Virus record (IMG/VR): IMGVR_UViG_3300044731_000902
Span: 1 to 23,189 of that record
Direction: 5' to 3' (one strand)
Length of the DNA stretch: 23,189 nucleotides
DNA from: a virus
Shown here: piece by piece, positions 9,431 through 19,329 of the stretch
Position numbering within the stretch: the stretch's first letter is position 1
How the letters are laid out: each line of letters starts with the position of its first letter
Notes under the pieces: model-generated
Databases searched by the model: none
What the model was told of the DNA's origin: nothing
Seen by the model: the letters and a program-made list of their open reading frames with translations, nothing else
Position numbers and translations under genes: made by a program

Positions 9431-11407
9431 ATGGGTACTCGCCGTAATGTTTCTTCCGCAGATAAGGCACGTTTTTTTCAGGCGATAGCGGCAGGTTCCA
9501 GTATTTTGGATGCTTCACGTATTTCTGGTATCCATGTGAATACTGGGTCGAGGTGGTTGAAGAATTCGAAAGCGGTGCAGGCTCGCCGTGAGGATGCCGA
9601 GTTTCATGCACGGAAACATTTACGTGACCAGGGTGGGATGCAAAGGTATGCTGATAACGATTTGGCTGAAGCAGCGGATTTACCACCAGCCGTACCGTTA
9701 GACAGATTGTGTGATGCGGCTAAACGCGGATTAGAAGACTTCGACTTTTTCAGAAAATACTATTTGGGTAGGGTTCCGTCACCGTGGCAAGTAGAAGCAG
9801 CAGTCACCCTAGTCGAGTTGTTAGAGGCTGAAGAAAAAGAATTTGTTGTGTTGAATGTGCCGCCAGGTGCAGGCAAATCAACCCTATTCCACGATGTTGC
9901 AGTATGGGCAATAGTACGCAACAGGGCTATCCGCGTCATGATTGGGTCCATTTCACAAGCGATGGCTAAACAATACTCCCGACGCATCAGAGAAACCCTT
10001 GAAAGACCAGCACCCATCCAACCCGACCCTGAACTGGTTAAGAAAGGGTTAGCGGTCAACGCCGAAGGATGCCTCTCAATCGACTACGGCAGGTTCAAAC
10101 CATCAGACAAAGGTGCCCTGTGGCGGGCAGACGAGTTCATTGTCGAACAATACGACGGCAACGGGTTAGATAACAAAGAACCAACAGTCCGCGCATACGG
10201 TATCGACGCAGAATTCATCGGACACCGAGCAGACCTATGCCTATTTGATGACGTTGCATCCACCGAAAACTGTCGGGAGTCTGTTGCCCGCGACAAACTA
10301 TTAGAAAGATGGGATTCGATGGCTGAAGCACGATGCGACCCAGGTGGTTTACTCGCAGTAATCGGACAACGACTCGGCTCAGGCGACCTATACGCCCACT
10401 GTTTAGCAAAAGTAACATACGACGTCGACGAAGAAGACTACGATGGGTCAGATGTTACCTTGCCTGAACACATCGCAAATAAAGAACCCACCAAGTCATC
10501 GAAATATAAACACATTATTTATCAGGCATACTACCCAGATTTGGATACTGGTCCTGCGTCAAGAAAAGTCACCGCCCCCGCATACCCTAACGGACCTTTA
10601 CTCGACCCTAAACGACTTTCATGGAAAGATTTATCTTATCTCCGATACAACTCCCCAGAAAAATTTAGAATAATCTACCAACAAGAAGACCTCGCCGACG
10701 AAACATATCTCATAGACCGCACATGGATAACAGGCGGAATCGGCGCAGACGGCGTACTCTACCAAGGATGCATCGATAACGAACGCCAACACGGAATCAT
10801 CCCCCCAGGACTAGCCCCACCCGTAATCTCAATAGTCGCAGTAGACCCATCCCCAACCCAATTCTGGGCTTTAATTTGGATACTTTACCAACCGACAACA
10901 AACCTCTACTACGTCATAGACATCGAACGGGTCAAACTCACAGCCGAAGAACTCCTCGGATACAACACCACAACCAGCCAATACTCAGGAATCATGGAAG
11001 AATGGCAAAACAGGTCAATGCAACTCGGCTACCCGATATCACACTGGGTAGTAGAAATCAACGCCGCACAAAGATTCCTGCTAGCACACGACTTCGTACG
11101 CAAATGGCAGGCATTACACGGAGTGAACGTACTCCCACACACCACTACCCGCAACAAACTCGACGAAAACATGGGCGTAGAAGCCCTACTCCCACCACTA
11201 TTCCGTTCAGGTGCGGTACGTCTACCAACAATGCGCGCAAACTGGAAAACGTTAGCGGCAACAGACGAACTCGCAAAATGGACCCGCGACAAAAAAAATG
11301 GGACAGACATCGTAATGGCATTATGGATGGCAGTACTCAACATCCCGAACCTCACCAACATGAAAATCCCACCACGACAATGGCGCCCCAGTTGGCTACT
11401 GAAATAG
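9431..11407 (+). CDS. terL: Terminase large subunit
   Basis: A 659-residue protein from ATG 9431; an in-frame TTG at 9395 lies in a T-run and is less likely. An N-terminal helix-turn-helix-like part (SSILDASRISGIHVNTGSRW) precedes the ATPase: Walker A PPGAGKST (144-151) and Walker B LCLFDD (269-274). The RNase H-like nuclease carries Asp472 (VAVDPS), Glu542 (VVEIN) and Asp626 (TDIVMALW). It pumps DNA into the prohead through the portal and cuts the concatemer. The DNA-binding-like N-terminus may partly stand in for a small subunit, which is not seen beside it. There is no clear ribosome site. The first 250 bases are richer in G and T than the rest, a sign of mosaic origin. Confidence 0.93.
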   Translation: MGTRRNVSSADKARFFQAIAAGSSILDASRISGIHVNTGSRWLKNSKAVQARREDAEFHARKHLRDQGGMQRYADNDLAEAADLPPAVPLDRLCDAAKRGLEDFDFFRKYYLGRVPSPWQVEAAVTLVELLEAEEKEFVVLNVPPGAGKSTLFHDVAVWAIVRNRAIRVMIGSISQAMAKQYSRRIRETLERPAPIQPDPELVKKGLAVNAEGCLSIDYGRFKPSDKGALWRADEFIVEQYDGNGLDNKEPTVRAYGIDAEFIGHRADLCLFDDVASTENCRESVARDKLLERWDSMAEARCDPGGLLAVIGQRLGSGDLYAHCLAKVTYDVDEEDYDGSDVTLPEHIANKEPTKSSKYKHIIYQAYYPDLDTGPASRKVTAPAYPNGPLLDPKRLSWKDLSYLRYNSPEKFRIIYQQEDLADETYLIDRTWITGGIGADGVLYQGCIDNERQHGIIPPGLAPPVISIVAVDPSPTQFWALIWILYQPTTNLYYVIDIERVKLTAEELLGYNTTTSQYSGIMEEWQNRSMQLGYPISHWVVEINAAQRFLLAHDFVRKWQALHGVNVLPHTTTRNKLDENMGVEALLPPLFRSGAVRLPTMRANWKTLAATDELAKWTRDKKNGTDIVMALWMAVLNIPNLTNMKIPPRQWRPSWLLK

Positions 11408-11420
11408 TGTATATTAGACG

Positions 11421-11432
11421 TAGTTGCAACTA
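11421..11432. repeat. 12-base perfect palindrome between terminase and portal
   Basis: TAGTTGCAACTA, without a loop, in the 41-base gap between the two genes. It could be a dimer-binding site; a hairpin is unlikely without a loop. Confidence 0.35.
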
Positions 11433-11448
11433 AAAGAAAGCGTGCTGG

Positions 11449-13269
11449 ATGAAAACCGCAGAAGAAATAGTATCGCTATACAAATCACGCCAAGAAACAC
11501 AAGGACCTATCCTCGCGCAAATGCGCCGAGTCCGCGACCTCGCGAACGGTGACGTAATCGTACCACTCTCAGAACTAGACCGCAACGCCCGCACAAACGT
11601 AGCGAACCTACTAGTACAAGGATTAGACCAAACATCGATGCGAGTCGCATCAACAATGCCAATGCCATACTTCCCGCCACTCAAAGAAGGCAACGAACGC
11701 AGCAAAGACTACTCACGCACAAGACGCAAAGCAATGCTATCCATCTGGGACACAAACAAAATGGATATCAAAATGCGACGACGCGCACGCCACCTACTCG
11801 CCTACTCATCGGCACCAGTAATCATCAAACCAGACTTCAAAACACTCGTACCAAAATGGTCAGTACGAAACCCGTTAGACACCTACCCTGCAGTATCAGA
11901 CGACCCAGATAATCTCATCCCAGACGACTGCATCTTCACCTACCTCAAACCATACAACTGGCTAGTAGCAAACTACGGCGACAAAGTAATCGGCAAACTC
12001 CGCATGGGCAGAGTCCGCTACGACACACAATTCACAATCCTCGAATATGTCGACGAAGAAGAAATAGTTATCTGCGTGATGGGCGCAGAAAACAGCGCCG
12101 AATACACAATGGTTGAACGCCAAGGAATCGAAGTAATCGAACTAGAACGCATCCCGAACCGCACACAAATGCCTTTAGTAATCATCCCAAAAAGAATTTC
12201 GTTAGACATCCCACGCGGACAATTCGACGGCGTAATGGGAATGTACTACACACGCGCACGCTTACAAGCCCTCACAGAAATCGCTATCGAACGCGGCATC
12301 TTCCCAGACGAATACCTTGTAGCACGCCCTGGTGAAAACCCAGAAATCATCCAAATGGCAGAAGGCAAAACAGGACAGTTAGGTGTAGTCAAAGGCGGAG
12401 ACATCCAACAGTTGCAAACAAACCCAGGCTACAAAACCGATGTCGCACTAGACAGACTCGAAAGACAAGAACGACTGGAAGGTGCAATCCCAGCAGAGTT
12501 CGGCGGCGAATCAGGAACAAACATCCGCACAGGTCGCCGCGGAGAATCAATCCTCTCAGCAACAGTCGACTTCCGTGTACAAGAAGCCCAAGCAATCTTC
12601 GCACAATCCTTAATGGAAGAAGACAAAATTGCTATCGCAATTGAAAAAAACTATTGGGGCACAAAAGAAAAATCGTTCTTCATCGCAGGAAGAAACGGAA
12701 TCGGCAAAGTAGACTATGTTCCAAACAAAGTTTGGGAAACAGACTTCCACTACGTCAACTACCCGTCATCAGGCGCAGACGTCAACGGACTCATCGTAGG
12801 ACTAGGACAACGCCTCGGCACAGGTTTAATGTCAAAAGAATCAGCACGAGAAGCCGACCCTCTAATCACAGACCCAGAACTAGAAAAAGACCGCATCACA
12901 GCAGAATCAATGGAAGCCGCACTCCTGTCCAGCATCCAAGCACAAGCAGCAGACCCGAACGGACCATACCAGCCAGAAGATTTAGCGTACCTAACAAAAC
13001 TCACAGTAGAAGAAAACGTTCCACTCTACGAAGCAGTACGCCGAACCAACGAACGCGCACAACAACGCCAAGCAACACCAGTCCCAGCAGGTTCACCAGA
13101 AGCAATGCCAGGACTAGCAGCACCAGGCATGGGAGCAGAAGCACCAGCCACAGGCGCACCAGCAGGCATCGAAGGACTACTAGCATCACTCGGCGGACCA
13201 CAAGCAGGAGCATCCGCACAACCAGGGACACCAGGTGGTGTACTTAGCCTCGCAGGGAGATTAGGTTAA
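11449..13269 (+). CDS. Portal protein
   Basis: A 606-residue protein right after the terminase. It has the layout of actinophage portals: a helical N-terminus (EEIVSLYKSRQETQGPIL), the clip/stem region with long helices, the motif GESGTNIRTGRRGESILSAT (about 362-381), and the segment VQEAQAIFAQSLMEEDKIA. The last 80 residues are a disordered Ala/Pro/Gly-rich tail. Twelve copies form the ring through which DNA enters and leaves, and which binds the terminase. The ribosome site is weak (AAAGAAAG). The next gene starts on its stop codon (TAATG). Confidence 0.9.
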   Translation: MKTAEEIVSLYKSRQETQGPILAQMRRVRDLANGDVIVPLSELDRNARTNVANLLVQGLDQTSMRVASTMPMPYFPPLKEGNERSKDYSRTRRKAMLSIWDTNKMDIKMRRRARHLLAYSSAPVIIKPDFKTLVPKWSVRNPLDTYPAVSDDPDNLIPDDCIFTYLKPYNWLVANYGDKVIGKLRMGRVRYDTQFTILEYVDEEEIVICVMGAENSAEYTMVERQGIEVIELERIPNRTQMPLVIIPKRISLDIPRGQFDGVMGMYYTRARLQALTEIAIERGIFPDEYLVARPGENPEIIQMAEGKTGQLGVVKGGDIQQLQTNPGYKTDVALDRLERQERLEGAIPAEFGGESGTNIRTGRRGESILSATVDFRVQEAQAIFAQSLMEEDKIAIAIEKNYWGTKEKSFFIAGRNGIGKVDYVPNKVWETDFHYVNYPSSGADVNGLIVGLGQRLGTGLMSKESAREADPLITDPELEKDRITAESMEAALLSSIQAQAADPNGPYQPEDLAYLTKLTVEENVPLYEAVRRTNERAQQRQATPVPAGSPEAMPGLAAPGMGAEAPATGAPAGIEGLLASLGGPQAGASAQPGTPGGVLSLAGRLG

Positions 13270-13673
13270 TGGCAAAACAATACCCGAACCGTTCCGATTT
13301 AAGGAACCCAACAAAAAAGTTGGCAACAAAAGCAGCCCCAGGACAAACCTACGGTGAAGCAGGAAAACAAATCGCGGCACAACAACAAGTACCAATGGCA
13401 GCATCACCACAACCAGCGGTTGCACCACCACAAACAGCAGTTGAACGACCACGCCCAGGACAATTCGGACCATTAGACAGACCAACAGAACGCCCAGACG
13501 AACCACTCACAGCAGGCGCACCATTCGGACCAGGAAGAATGGCTCCGATGAGTGGCTATGCAGGCGTACGCAACAGCGACCCGATACTCGACGAACTCAG
13601 AGCACTATACGCAGCCTACCCAAGCGAAGAACTCGCAGATATGTTGGACTCATACTTACGTGAAGGATACTAA
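13269..13673 (+). CDS. Pro/Ala/Gln-rich virion-associated protein (134 aa)
   Basis: Starts on the portal stop with AGGGAGA upstream. The N-terminus (KQYPNRSDLRNPTKKLATKA, then APGQTYGEAGKQIAAQQ) recurs after the portal in other actinophages. The middle is disordered (Pro, Gln, Ala), with a short RPGQFGPLDRPTERPDEPLT motif followed by AGAPFGPG, and the C-terminus is a helix (ILDELRALYAAYPSEELADM). No enzyme motif. The position suggests a head-neck or internal virion role, possibly an adaptor or assembly factor. Confidence 0.62.
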   Translation: MAKQYPNRSDLRNPTKKLATKAAPGQTYGEAGKQIAAQQQVPMAASPQPAVAPPQTAVERPRPGQFGPLDRPTERPDEPLTAGAPFGPGRMAPMSGYAGVRNSDPILDELRALYAAYPSEELADMLDSYLREGY

Positions 13674-16600
13674 TGGTAGGTGGACTCAGCGCATTCGACC
13701 CTGTTGACGAAGAAAATAACGACAAAGACGCACAAGCAAACATCGCTGCACAAAAAAAAATACAAGCAACAGTAACACCACAACAAGCAGCAAAAGTATC
13801 CGAACTCTATAAACAAAACGGATGGGTGTCGCCACGTGTCCTATTAGACATGGCGAAACAAACAGGGCTATCAAAACAAGCAGTTGACGCTGTAGCAAAA
13901 ATAGAGGCAACAAAACTCGCCACACAAAACGACCCAAACAAAGCAGACCCAAAAGGCTGGTTTGATAAAAACATTTACAGCAAAGTAAAATCGGCAACAC
14001 GTTGGGGTTTCGCCGCACTACAACTTACCCCAGACCTGACACAAAACGTTGCGTCACAAATCTTTTCACAAAACGACCCAACAGGCACAGCAGGTGTGTT
14101 CGCTTCAACACAACTTGGCACAATGCTCTCAGGCGAAGACTCAGGCGAAGGATTCTTCTTCGGTGGGAAAGCCGCAGAAACACAAGCACAAAGGGCAAGA
14201 GAGTTCCGTGGCACAATCAACAACCATGCGTGGACAGTTGGGCGTGGCGCAGCGAACGCCGTGTTCACCCCAGGAACAAAAGAATATTCTCTGCTATCAG
14301 GTTTCTTTGACGCATCAGTAAACATCTTTGCCGACCCAACAATCGTCGCAGGTCAAGCATTCAAAGCAGCAAAAACAGGTCAACAAGTAAAAGGTTTAAT
14401 TGGCACACGGGCAGTCAGCCAAAAAGTTGCAGACCAACTCGTCGCCCGAGGCATAGTGGAAACAGACAAAATTCCGTCGCTTACACTCGAAGGCGCAAAT
14501 GCAGCAGCACGAATCTCCCGCGGAGAAATCGGTTTAGATTCCGCCGAAGCAATCTCATTCAGAGAATCAGATTACTTTGCATGGTTTGAACGCAACAGCA
14601 AAGCAGTACGACTATCTGAACGTTTAGCAGACCACGCAGCCACCGCAACCAAAAACATTGCAGACCGCGGACTAGACACCGAAAAAGCAGCCATCGAAAG
14701 AGGCAAAGCCGCATACAAAATCATGTCAGATTTCCGTGGCAAAATCGACCCAGAAACAGCAAAACGTTTAGCCGAAGCAGACTCCCCATTAAAAATCAAA
14801 GCCATCATCGGCGAAGCCGCAGCACGACTATCAGCCAACCCAGAAGACGTACTTATCCCAAAACAAATCGGTGCAATCAAAGGAACAGGCGCAACATTCG
14901 CCGCACGAGAACTTGCCCGCGAACGAATCCCTGTATATCGCACACTACGCAACAGCCGATGGTTCACAGAAATTCCAACAGAAAGAGCAATCATTGACGG
15001 CTCAGGTTTAGACAGAGCAAAATCCGTAGAAACTTACGCCAACTTTTTACGAGGATTAAAAATCCACACAGCACTTCCAGAAACTTTTGACAACTTCATG
15101 GGTCAAGCAATGGATGTATTCAGCATGGATAACGTTGCTGCACGCAAAGAAGCAGGCGACCAACTTTACGCAAAATTTCTTGAAATTACCACCGAACACG
15201 CAGGCGGGGATAAACGCATCGTCGGCGAACTTATGCGTATCCACAAAGAAGAACTAGCCCGCGTAAGAGCATTCGGCGTAGACGAATTAGGAAACCTTGA
15301 CGACGGCGGAACACTACAAGCATTACGCAGCCTTGGCATAGACGATAAAGAACTTTCACGATTCAGCCCAGACGAACTCGAAAGACTACGCATACAAGGA
15401 CCAACAGCACTAGTTGAACTTGTAGACAGCATTCATGTTTTGCCCGATTACCGCAAACTTCGAGCATTAACAGGCAACCCATTCCTCAAAAAAGCATTAC
15501 GCAACAAAACAGGCGACCAAAGATTTGTGTTAGCCGCAGCCGAAGAACTTCAAACAGAAGTATGGAAACCGATGATTCTTGCCACAGGCGGATACATCGT
15601 ACGAAACATGATTGACTCACACATCCGAATGGCAGCAAAAGGCTACCAAAACTTTTTTACACACCCATTCCAATTCATCCAAACAGTTATGGGCAGCCGT
15701 TTTGTTGGACCACTAACAGGCGGTGACGGAACAGCAAAAACATTCGAAGACGCATTCGACGATGTTAGCGGCGCATTAAACAAAGTATTAAAAGACTATA
15801 AAGAAAATGCTGGCAGAACAATCTACCAACACCTTCAAGACCCAAATGCTTACAACGAAAAAGTTTTACGAAGCGAAAACTTTTCAATCATCAGTCGAGG
15901 AAGCGATGCCGCCGCACACACAACAGGCTACGTAGATAACTTGGCACAAATTCGTCAAGACCCAATTCTCAAAAAAATGGTGGAACTATCTACACTCCCA
16001 ACCCAAGAACGCCAAGCAGCAATGAGCGCATGGTTGCAAACAACCGACGAAGGCAAAGAAGCCGCCAAAACAATTGTCGAATATTTCCGCAACGGAATAC
16101 GCATCGCAGACCCAACAACAGGTCGCAGCCAGTTCATCAAAATAACAAACATCAACGACACAGACCTCATCACCACTTGGCTAGACAGAGCATCACAAGC
16201 CAAAATAAACACAATAGTTCGCAACGACGAAGAACTACGTTTCATAGTCCAACATGGTCGTGTTCCCAAAATTGAATCATTACTTGACGAACAAGGACTA
16301 CCAACATCACGCCTCACAGAAAACGCAGACGGTCTACCAACAGCCGATGTTCAATTTGTGCCACGCGAAGAAATCCCAGTAGACAACCTTGTAATGGCAG
16401 AACGAGGACAAAACAGAGTTGTAGGCGCTTTAGTCAAACTAGACAACGGTGACGACGCAATCATCACACGCATAACGCCAAGCCAAGTAGAAGACCCATT
16501 CAACCCAGGCACACTCATTCCTCGTGACATTGCAGAAGTACAGGCAGTTGCCCCAGGACAAGCATTTACTACAAGAGAACAAGACCCAGGGCTATTCGGT

Positions 16601-18511
16601 AGTGAAGCACTCCGAGAACTTATTGACCTTAAAGGAAACCAAAGAAAACTAGCCGCGAACGTCAAAGTTGCTAACCGTATCGAAAAAGGCAAATCAGCAA
16701 AACTTGACAAAATTACTAACGCAATGGATACAGGCGTTAAATGGTTCTTTAACGGGCTGGTAGGTAAAGCCACACAGAAACTTGAACGTTCACCGCTTTA
16801 CCGTCAAGCGTTTTATCGAACAGTTGCTGACAACGCCAATCTGTTATCACCCGCAGAACAACAAACTTTGCAAGCGAACATTGCCAGATATGTTGACTCT
16901 TTAAACGCCGACCTTGCCGCCGAAGGCAAACGGGCAAACATGACAGTAGAAAAATATGTTGGCAACAAAGAAATCTACAATCAAATATTTGGAAAAACAG
17001 CCACAGGTGACGGCACAGTCGCCCAACTAGAACAATTCGCTGGAGCAATGGCAGTACAAGAACTTAAACAAACCCTGTACAACGCCCAACAAAAAGGCAA
17101 CCTAGAAGATATGTTGCGAGTAGTAGCACCATTCGCCACAGCATTCAGAGAAACACTCGGACAATACACCTCATACCTCATCGAAGACCCATCACGAATC
17201 CGCAAAACACAACTCGCATTCAACGCAGCAAACTACGACTCAGACAACCCAGACAACGCCCTATCAGGCTGGTTCGCTAAAGACCCTATAAACGGCACAA
17301 ACGTATTCAACTTCCCTGTCGGCGGATGGGCAGGAGCAATACTTCAATTCCCAATCAAAGGCGCATTCCAAGTATTAAACCTTCCAGGCGCAGGTCCAGT
17401 CCTACAAATCGCCGCATCAAACGTACTCCCAGACACCCCTGAACTAGAATTCGTACGCAAAATGATTCTCCCATACGGAGAAAAAGGTTTATCATCACTC
17501 GCACCACAATGGGCGACACGTGGCATAGAAGCCATCAGAGGTGACACCGCCAACCTTGGCACAATCTACGCAAACACCTACGCAGAAGTAGTCCGCCACA
17601 AAATCCAAAGCGGAAGTTACAACACCAAAGACGTCAACGACATGGCAAAACTATACGCCGACGCACGCCGCAAAGCACAAGTCCTCGCAGGACTACGCGC
17701 CCTATTCCAATTCACAGGACCAACCTCACCACAAATCGACTTCCGTTTAGAAACAGACGGCGGCGACATCATCGCATCATCACTCTCACAAGAGTTCTAC
17801 AAACTCAAAACAGAAAACCCAGACACAGCAGTAAGCAGATTCATCGACCGTTTCGGCGAAGACGCATTCATATACATGGGTCACAAAACTGAGCCAACAA
17901 CCAGCGGCATCGAACCAACCAAAGTGTTCTCCGATTGGGCTAAAGACAACGACGATTTGATGGCACAATACAAAGGCATCGCAGGATACTTCGCCCCTGG
18001 CGGCGACTCGTTCAGTTTCGAAGCATTCAACCGCCAAATCCAAAAAGGTGAACGACGCCGATTAACAGCAGAAGAAACGGTTGCAGCAGCCCAATACAAA
18101 ATTGCTTCATCCATCTACCGTGAAAAACGCAACCAAATGGGCGACACCCTAAACCAAGAACAACGAGACTGGCTTGCTCAATGGCGCACATTCCTCAACA
18201 AAGAATACCCAGGGTTCCCAATCAAAGCCGACTTCAACCCAGGCGAATTCCCTAACTTCATCAACGATTTGCGTACAGCCGTAACCGACAACCGTTTAGC
18301 AGACAATGATGTGGCGAACGCAGTCAAACAATATTTGGATGCCCGCGACCAAGCATTAGAAAATGCTGCAGCAGCAGGGTTCTCAAGTTTCCAATCACCA
18401 AAAACACAACCTCTAAAGGATTGGTTGGCTAGTATTGCAGCAGCACTTGTACAGCAAACCCCAGAATTTGCAAGAATTTATGAAGATAAACTTGCAGCAG
18501 AGGTAGATTAA
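13673..18511 (+). CDS. Very large virion protein (1612 aa), probably internal
   Basis: The largest gene. It sits between portal and scaffold in an unbroken chain of virion genes. An acidic N-terminus and helix-rich region (1-90) precede a segment with DASVNIFADPTIVAGQAFKA (about 210-230), a pattern seen after portals in other actinophages. Further on are helical stretches, a more hydrophobic part near 630 (ILATGGYIVRNMIDSHIRM) and another near 1210-1250 (FPVGGWAGAILQFPIKGAF). No protease, lysozyme or fibre motif was found. Size, helical content and order suit a protein carried inside the head and possibly ejected with DNA, or a large polyvalent protein. The codon mix changes within the gene (CTT/TTA rich to about 17090, then CTC/CTA rich). 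Role is inference. Confidence 0.6.
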   Translation: MVGGLSAFDPVDEENNDKDAQANIAAQKKIQATVTPQQAAKVSELYKQNGWVSPRVLLDMAKQTGLSKQAVDAVAKIEATKLATQNDPNKADPKGWFDKNIYSKVKSATRWGFAALQLTPDLTQNVASQIFSQNDPTGTAGVFASTQLGTMLSGEDSGEGFFFGGKAAETQAQRAREFRGTINNHAWTVGRGAANAVFTPGTKEYSLLSGFFDASVNIFADPTIVAGQAFKAAKTGQQVKGLIGTRAVSQKVADQLVARGIVETDKIPSLTLEGANAAARISRGEIGLDSAEAISFRESDYFAWFERNSKAVRLSERLADHAATATKNIADRGLDTEKAAIERGKAAYKIMSDFRGKIDPETAKRLAEADSPLKIKAIIGEAAARLSANPEDVLIPKQIGAIKGTGATFAARELARERIPVYRTLRNSRWFTEIPTERAIIDGSGLDRAKSVETYANFLRGLKIHTALPETFDNFMGQAMDVFSMDNVAARKEAGDQLYAKFLEITTEHAGGDKRIVGELMRIHKEELARVRAFGVDELGNLDDGGTLQALRSLGIDDKELSRFSPDELERLRIQGPTALVELVDSIHVLPDYRKLRALTGNPFLKKALRNKTGDQRFVLAAAEELQTEVWKPMILATGGYIVRNMIDSHIRMAAKGYQNFFTHPFQFIQTVMGSRFVGPLTGGDGTAKTFEDAFDDVSGALNKVLKDYKENAGRTIYQHLQDPNAYNEKVLRSENFSIISRGSDAAAHTTGYVDNLAQIRQDPILKKMVELSTLPTQERQAAMSAWLQTTDEGKEAAKTIVEYFRNGIRIADPTTGRSQFIKITNINDTDLITTWLDRASQAKINTIVRNDEELRFIVQHGRVPKIESLLDEQGLPTSRLTENADGLPTADVQFVPREEIPVDNLVMAERGQNRVVGALVKLDNGDDAIITRITPSQVEDPFNPGTLIPRDIAEVQAVAPGQAFTTREQDPGLFGSEALRELIDLKGNQRKLAANVKVANRIEKGKSAKLDKITNAMDTGVKWFFNGLVGKATQKLERSPLYRQAFYRTVADNANLLSPAEQQTLQANIARYVDSLNADLAAEGKRANMTVEKYVGNKEIYNQIFGKTATGDGTVAQLEQFAGAMAVQELKQTLYNAQQKGNLEDMLRVVAPFATAFRETLGQYTSYLIEDPSRIRKTQLAFNAANYDSDNPDNALSGWFAKDPINGTNVFNFPVGGWAGAILQFPIKGAFQVLNLPGAGPVLQIAASNVLPDTPELEFVRKMILPYGEKGLSSLAPQWATRGIEAIRGDTANLGTIYANTYAEVVRHKIQSGSYNTKDVNDMAKLYADARRKAQVLAGLRALFQFTGPTSPQIDFRLETDGGDIIASSLSQEFYKLKTENPDTAVSRFIDRFGEDAFIYMGHKTEPTTSGIEPTKVFSDWAKDNDDLMAQYKGIAGYFAPGGDSFSFEAFNRQIQKGERRRLTAEETVAAAQYKIASSIYREKRNQMGDTLNQEQRDWLAQWRTFLNKEYPGFPIKADFNPGEFPNFINDLRTAVTDNRLADNDVANAVKQYLDARDQALENAAAAGFSSFQSPKTQPLKDWLASIAAALVQQTPEFARIYEDKLAAEVD

Positions 18512-19329
18512 TGTCATTCACAGAACCAACAGACCCGAACGCAACGACAACCCCACCATCCTCGACCGCCCCAGTTATCGCCCCAAAAGTCGGTGGCGGA
18601 TTAGCACCTGACGTACAACTATCACCACGAACAGTAACCTTAACTCCACAAAAATTTCAAACAATTCCAGAAACAGAATTCACGGGCGCAAGATTAACGG
18701 GACCTGGCACCGCTGCACCACCAGCATTACGCAACATCCAAGCAGGCTATGTTGGGCAACAACTCGTAGGCAAAAACGGTGCTATTGAACGCGGTCAATA
18801 TGACCCTGACAAAGAAGCAGTAAGCGAACTGTCCAGAATGACCGCAGCGCAACGCATAGATTTTCAAAACAGACTATCTGCACGAGGACTATACGGCAAA
18901 AATGGTAGACCGCAAGGCGGAACAGGATTTGATTCTACAGATATATCTGTGATGAGAGAGTTCCTAAATTACGCCAACTCGCAAGGTCGAACGATAGAAG
19001 CCGTTCTACCACAATTCCTAACAGAAATCCAACCATCTGTGGGCATGGGCAGAACAATTCGCACCACCGCCAAACAGGACATTCGTTCAGTATTTCAAGA
19101 CACAACACAAAAAATATTAGGGCGCAACGTATCCGCTGATGAAATTGAAAAGTTTGTTAGAGCGTATGAGCGTATGGAAATATCGGAAGCAACTGGCGGT
19201 GTTCGCGCACCAAACATTGGTGTTGCGGCAGAGCAGCAAGTACAGCAACAGTTCGGTCCAGAAGCCGAAGCAGTAGGCGCTTTAGGACTATTTGACATTC
19301 TTGATAAAAAGATTAAAGGACTTGCATAA
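18511..19329 (+). CDS. Internal-virion-like protein (272 aa)
   Basis: After a disordered Pro/Thr-rich N-terminus (1-70), residues about 105-205 read LSRMTAAQRIDFQNRLSARG, then a Gly-rich loop, SVMREFLNYANSQGRTIEAV and, later, KQDIRSVFQDTTQKILGRNV. This resembles a small helical unit repeated in actinophage internal or minor virion proteins: a step of L..M....R...Q..L...G followed by an A..N..G helix. The C-terminus is Gln- and Glu-rich. It starts TAATG on the giant gene with AGAGG upstream. It probably works with the 627-residue protein, whose C-terminal part has similar helical units. No enzymatic function seen. Confidence 0.58.
   Translation: MSFTEPTDPNATTTPPSSTAPVIAPKVGGGLAPDVQLSPRTVTLTPQKFQTIPETEFTGARLTGPGTAAPPALRNIQAGYVGQQLVGKNGAIERGQYDPDKEAVSELSRMTAAQRIDFQNRLSARGLYGKNGRPQGGTGFDSTDISVMREFLNYANSQGRTIEAVLPQFLTEIQPSVGMGRTIRTTAKQDIRSVFQDTTQKILGRNVSADEIEKFVRAYERMEISEATGGVRAPNIGVAAEQQVQQQFGPEAEAVGALGLFDILDKKIKGLA

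Noticed and set aside
12654-13247. 197-residue plus-strand frame inside the portal gene
   Set aside because: Arg/Ser/Thr-rich shadow of the A/C-rich portal coding sequence in another frame.
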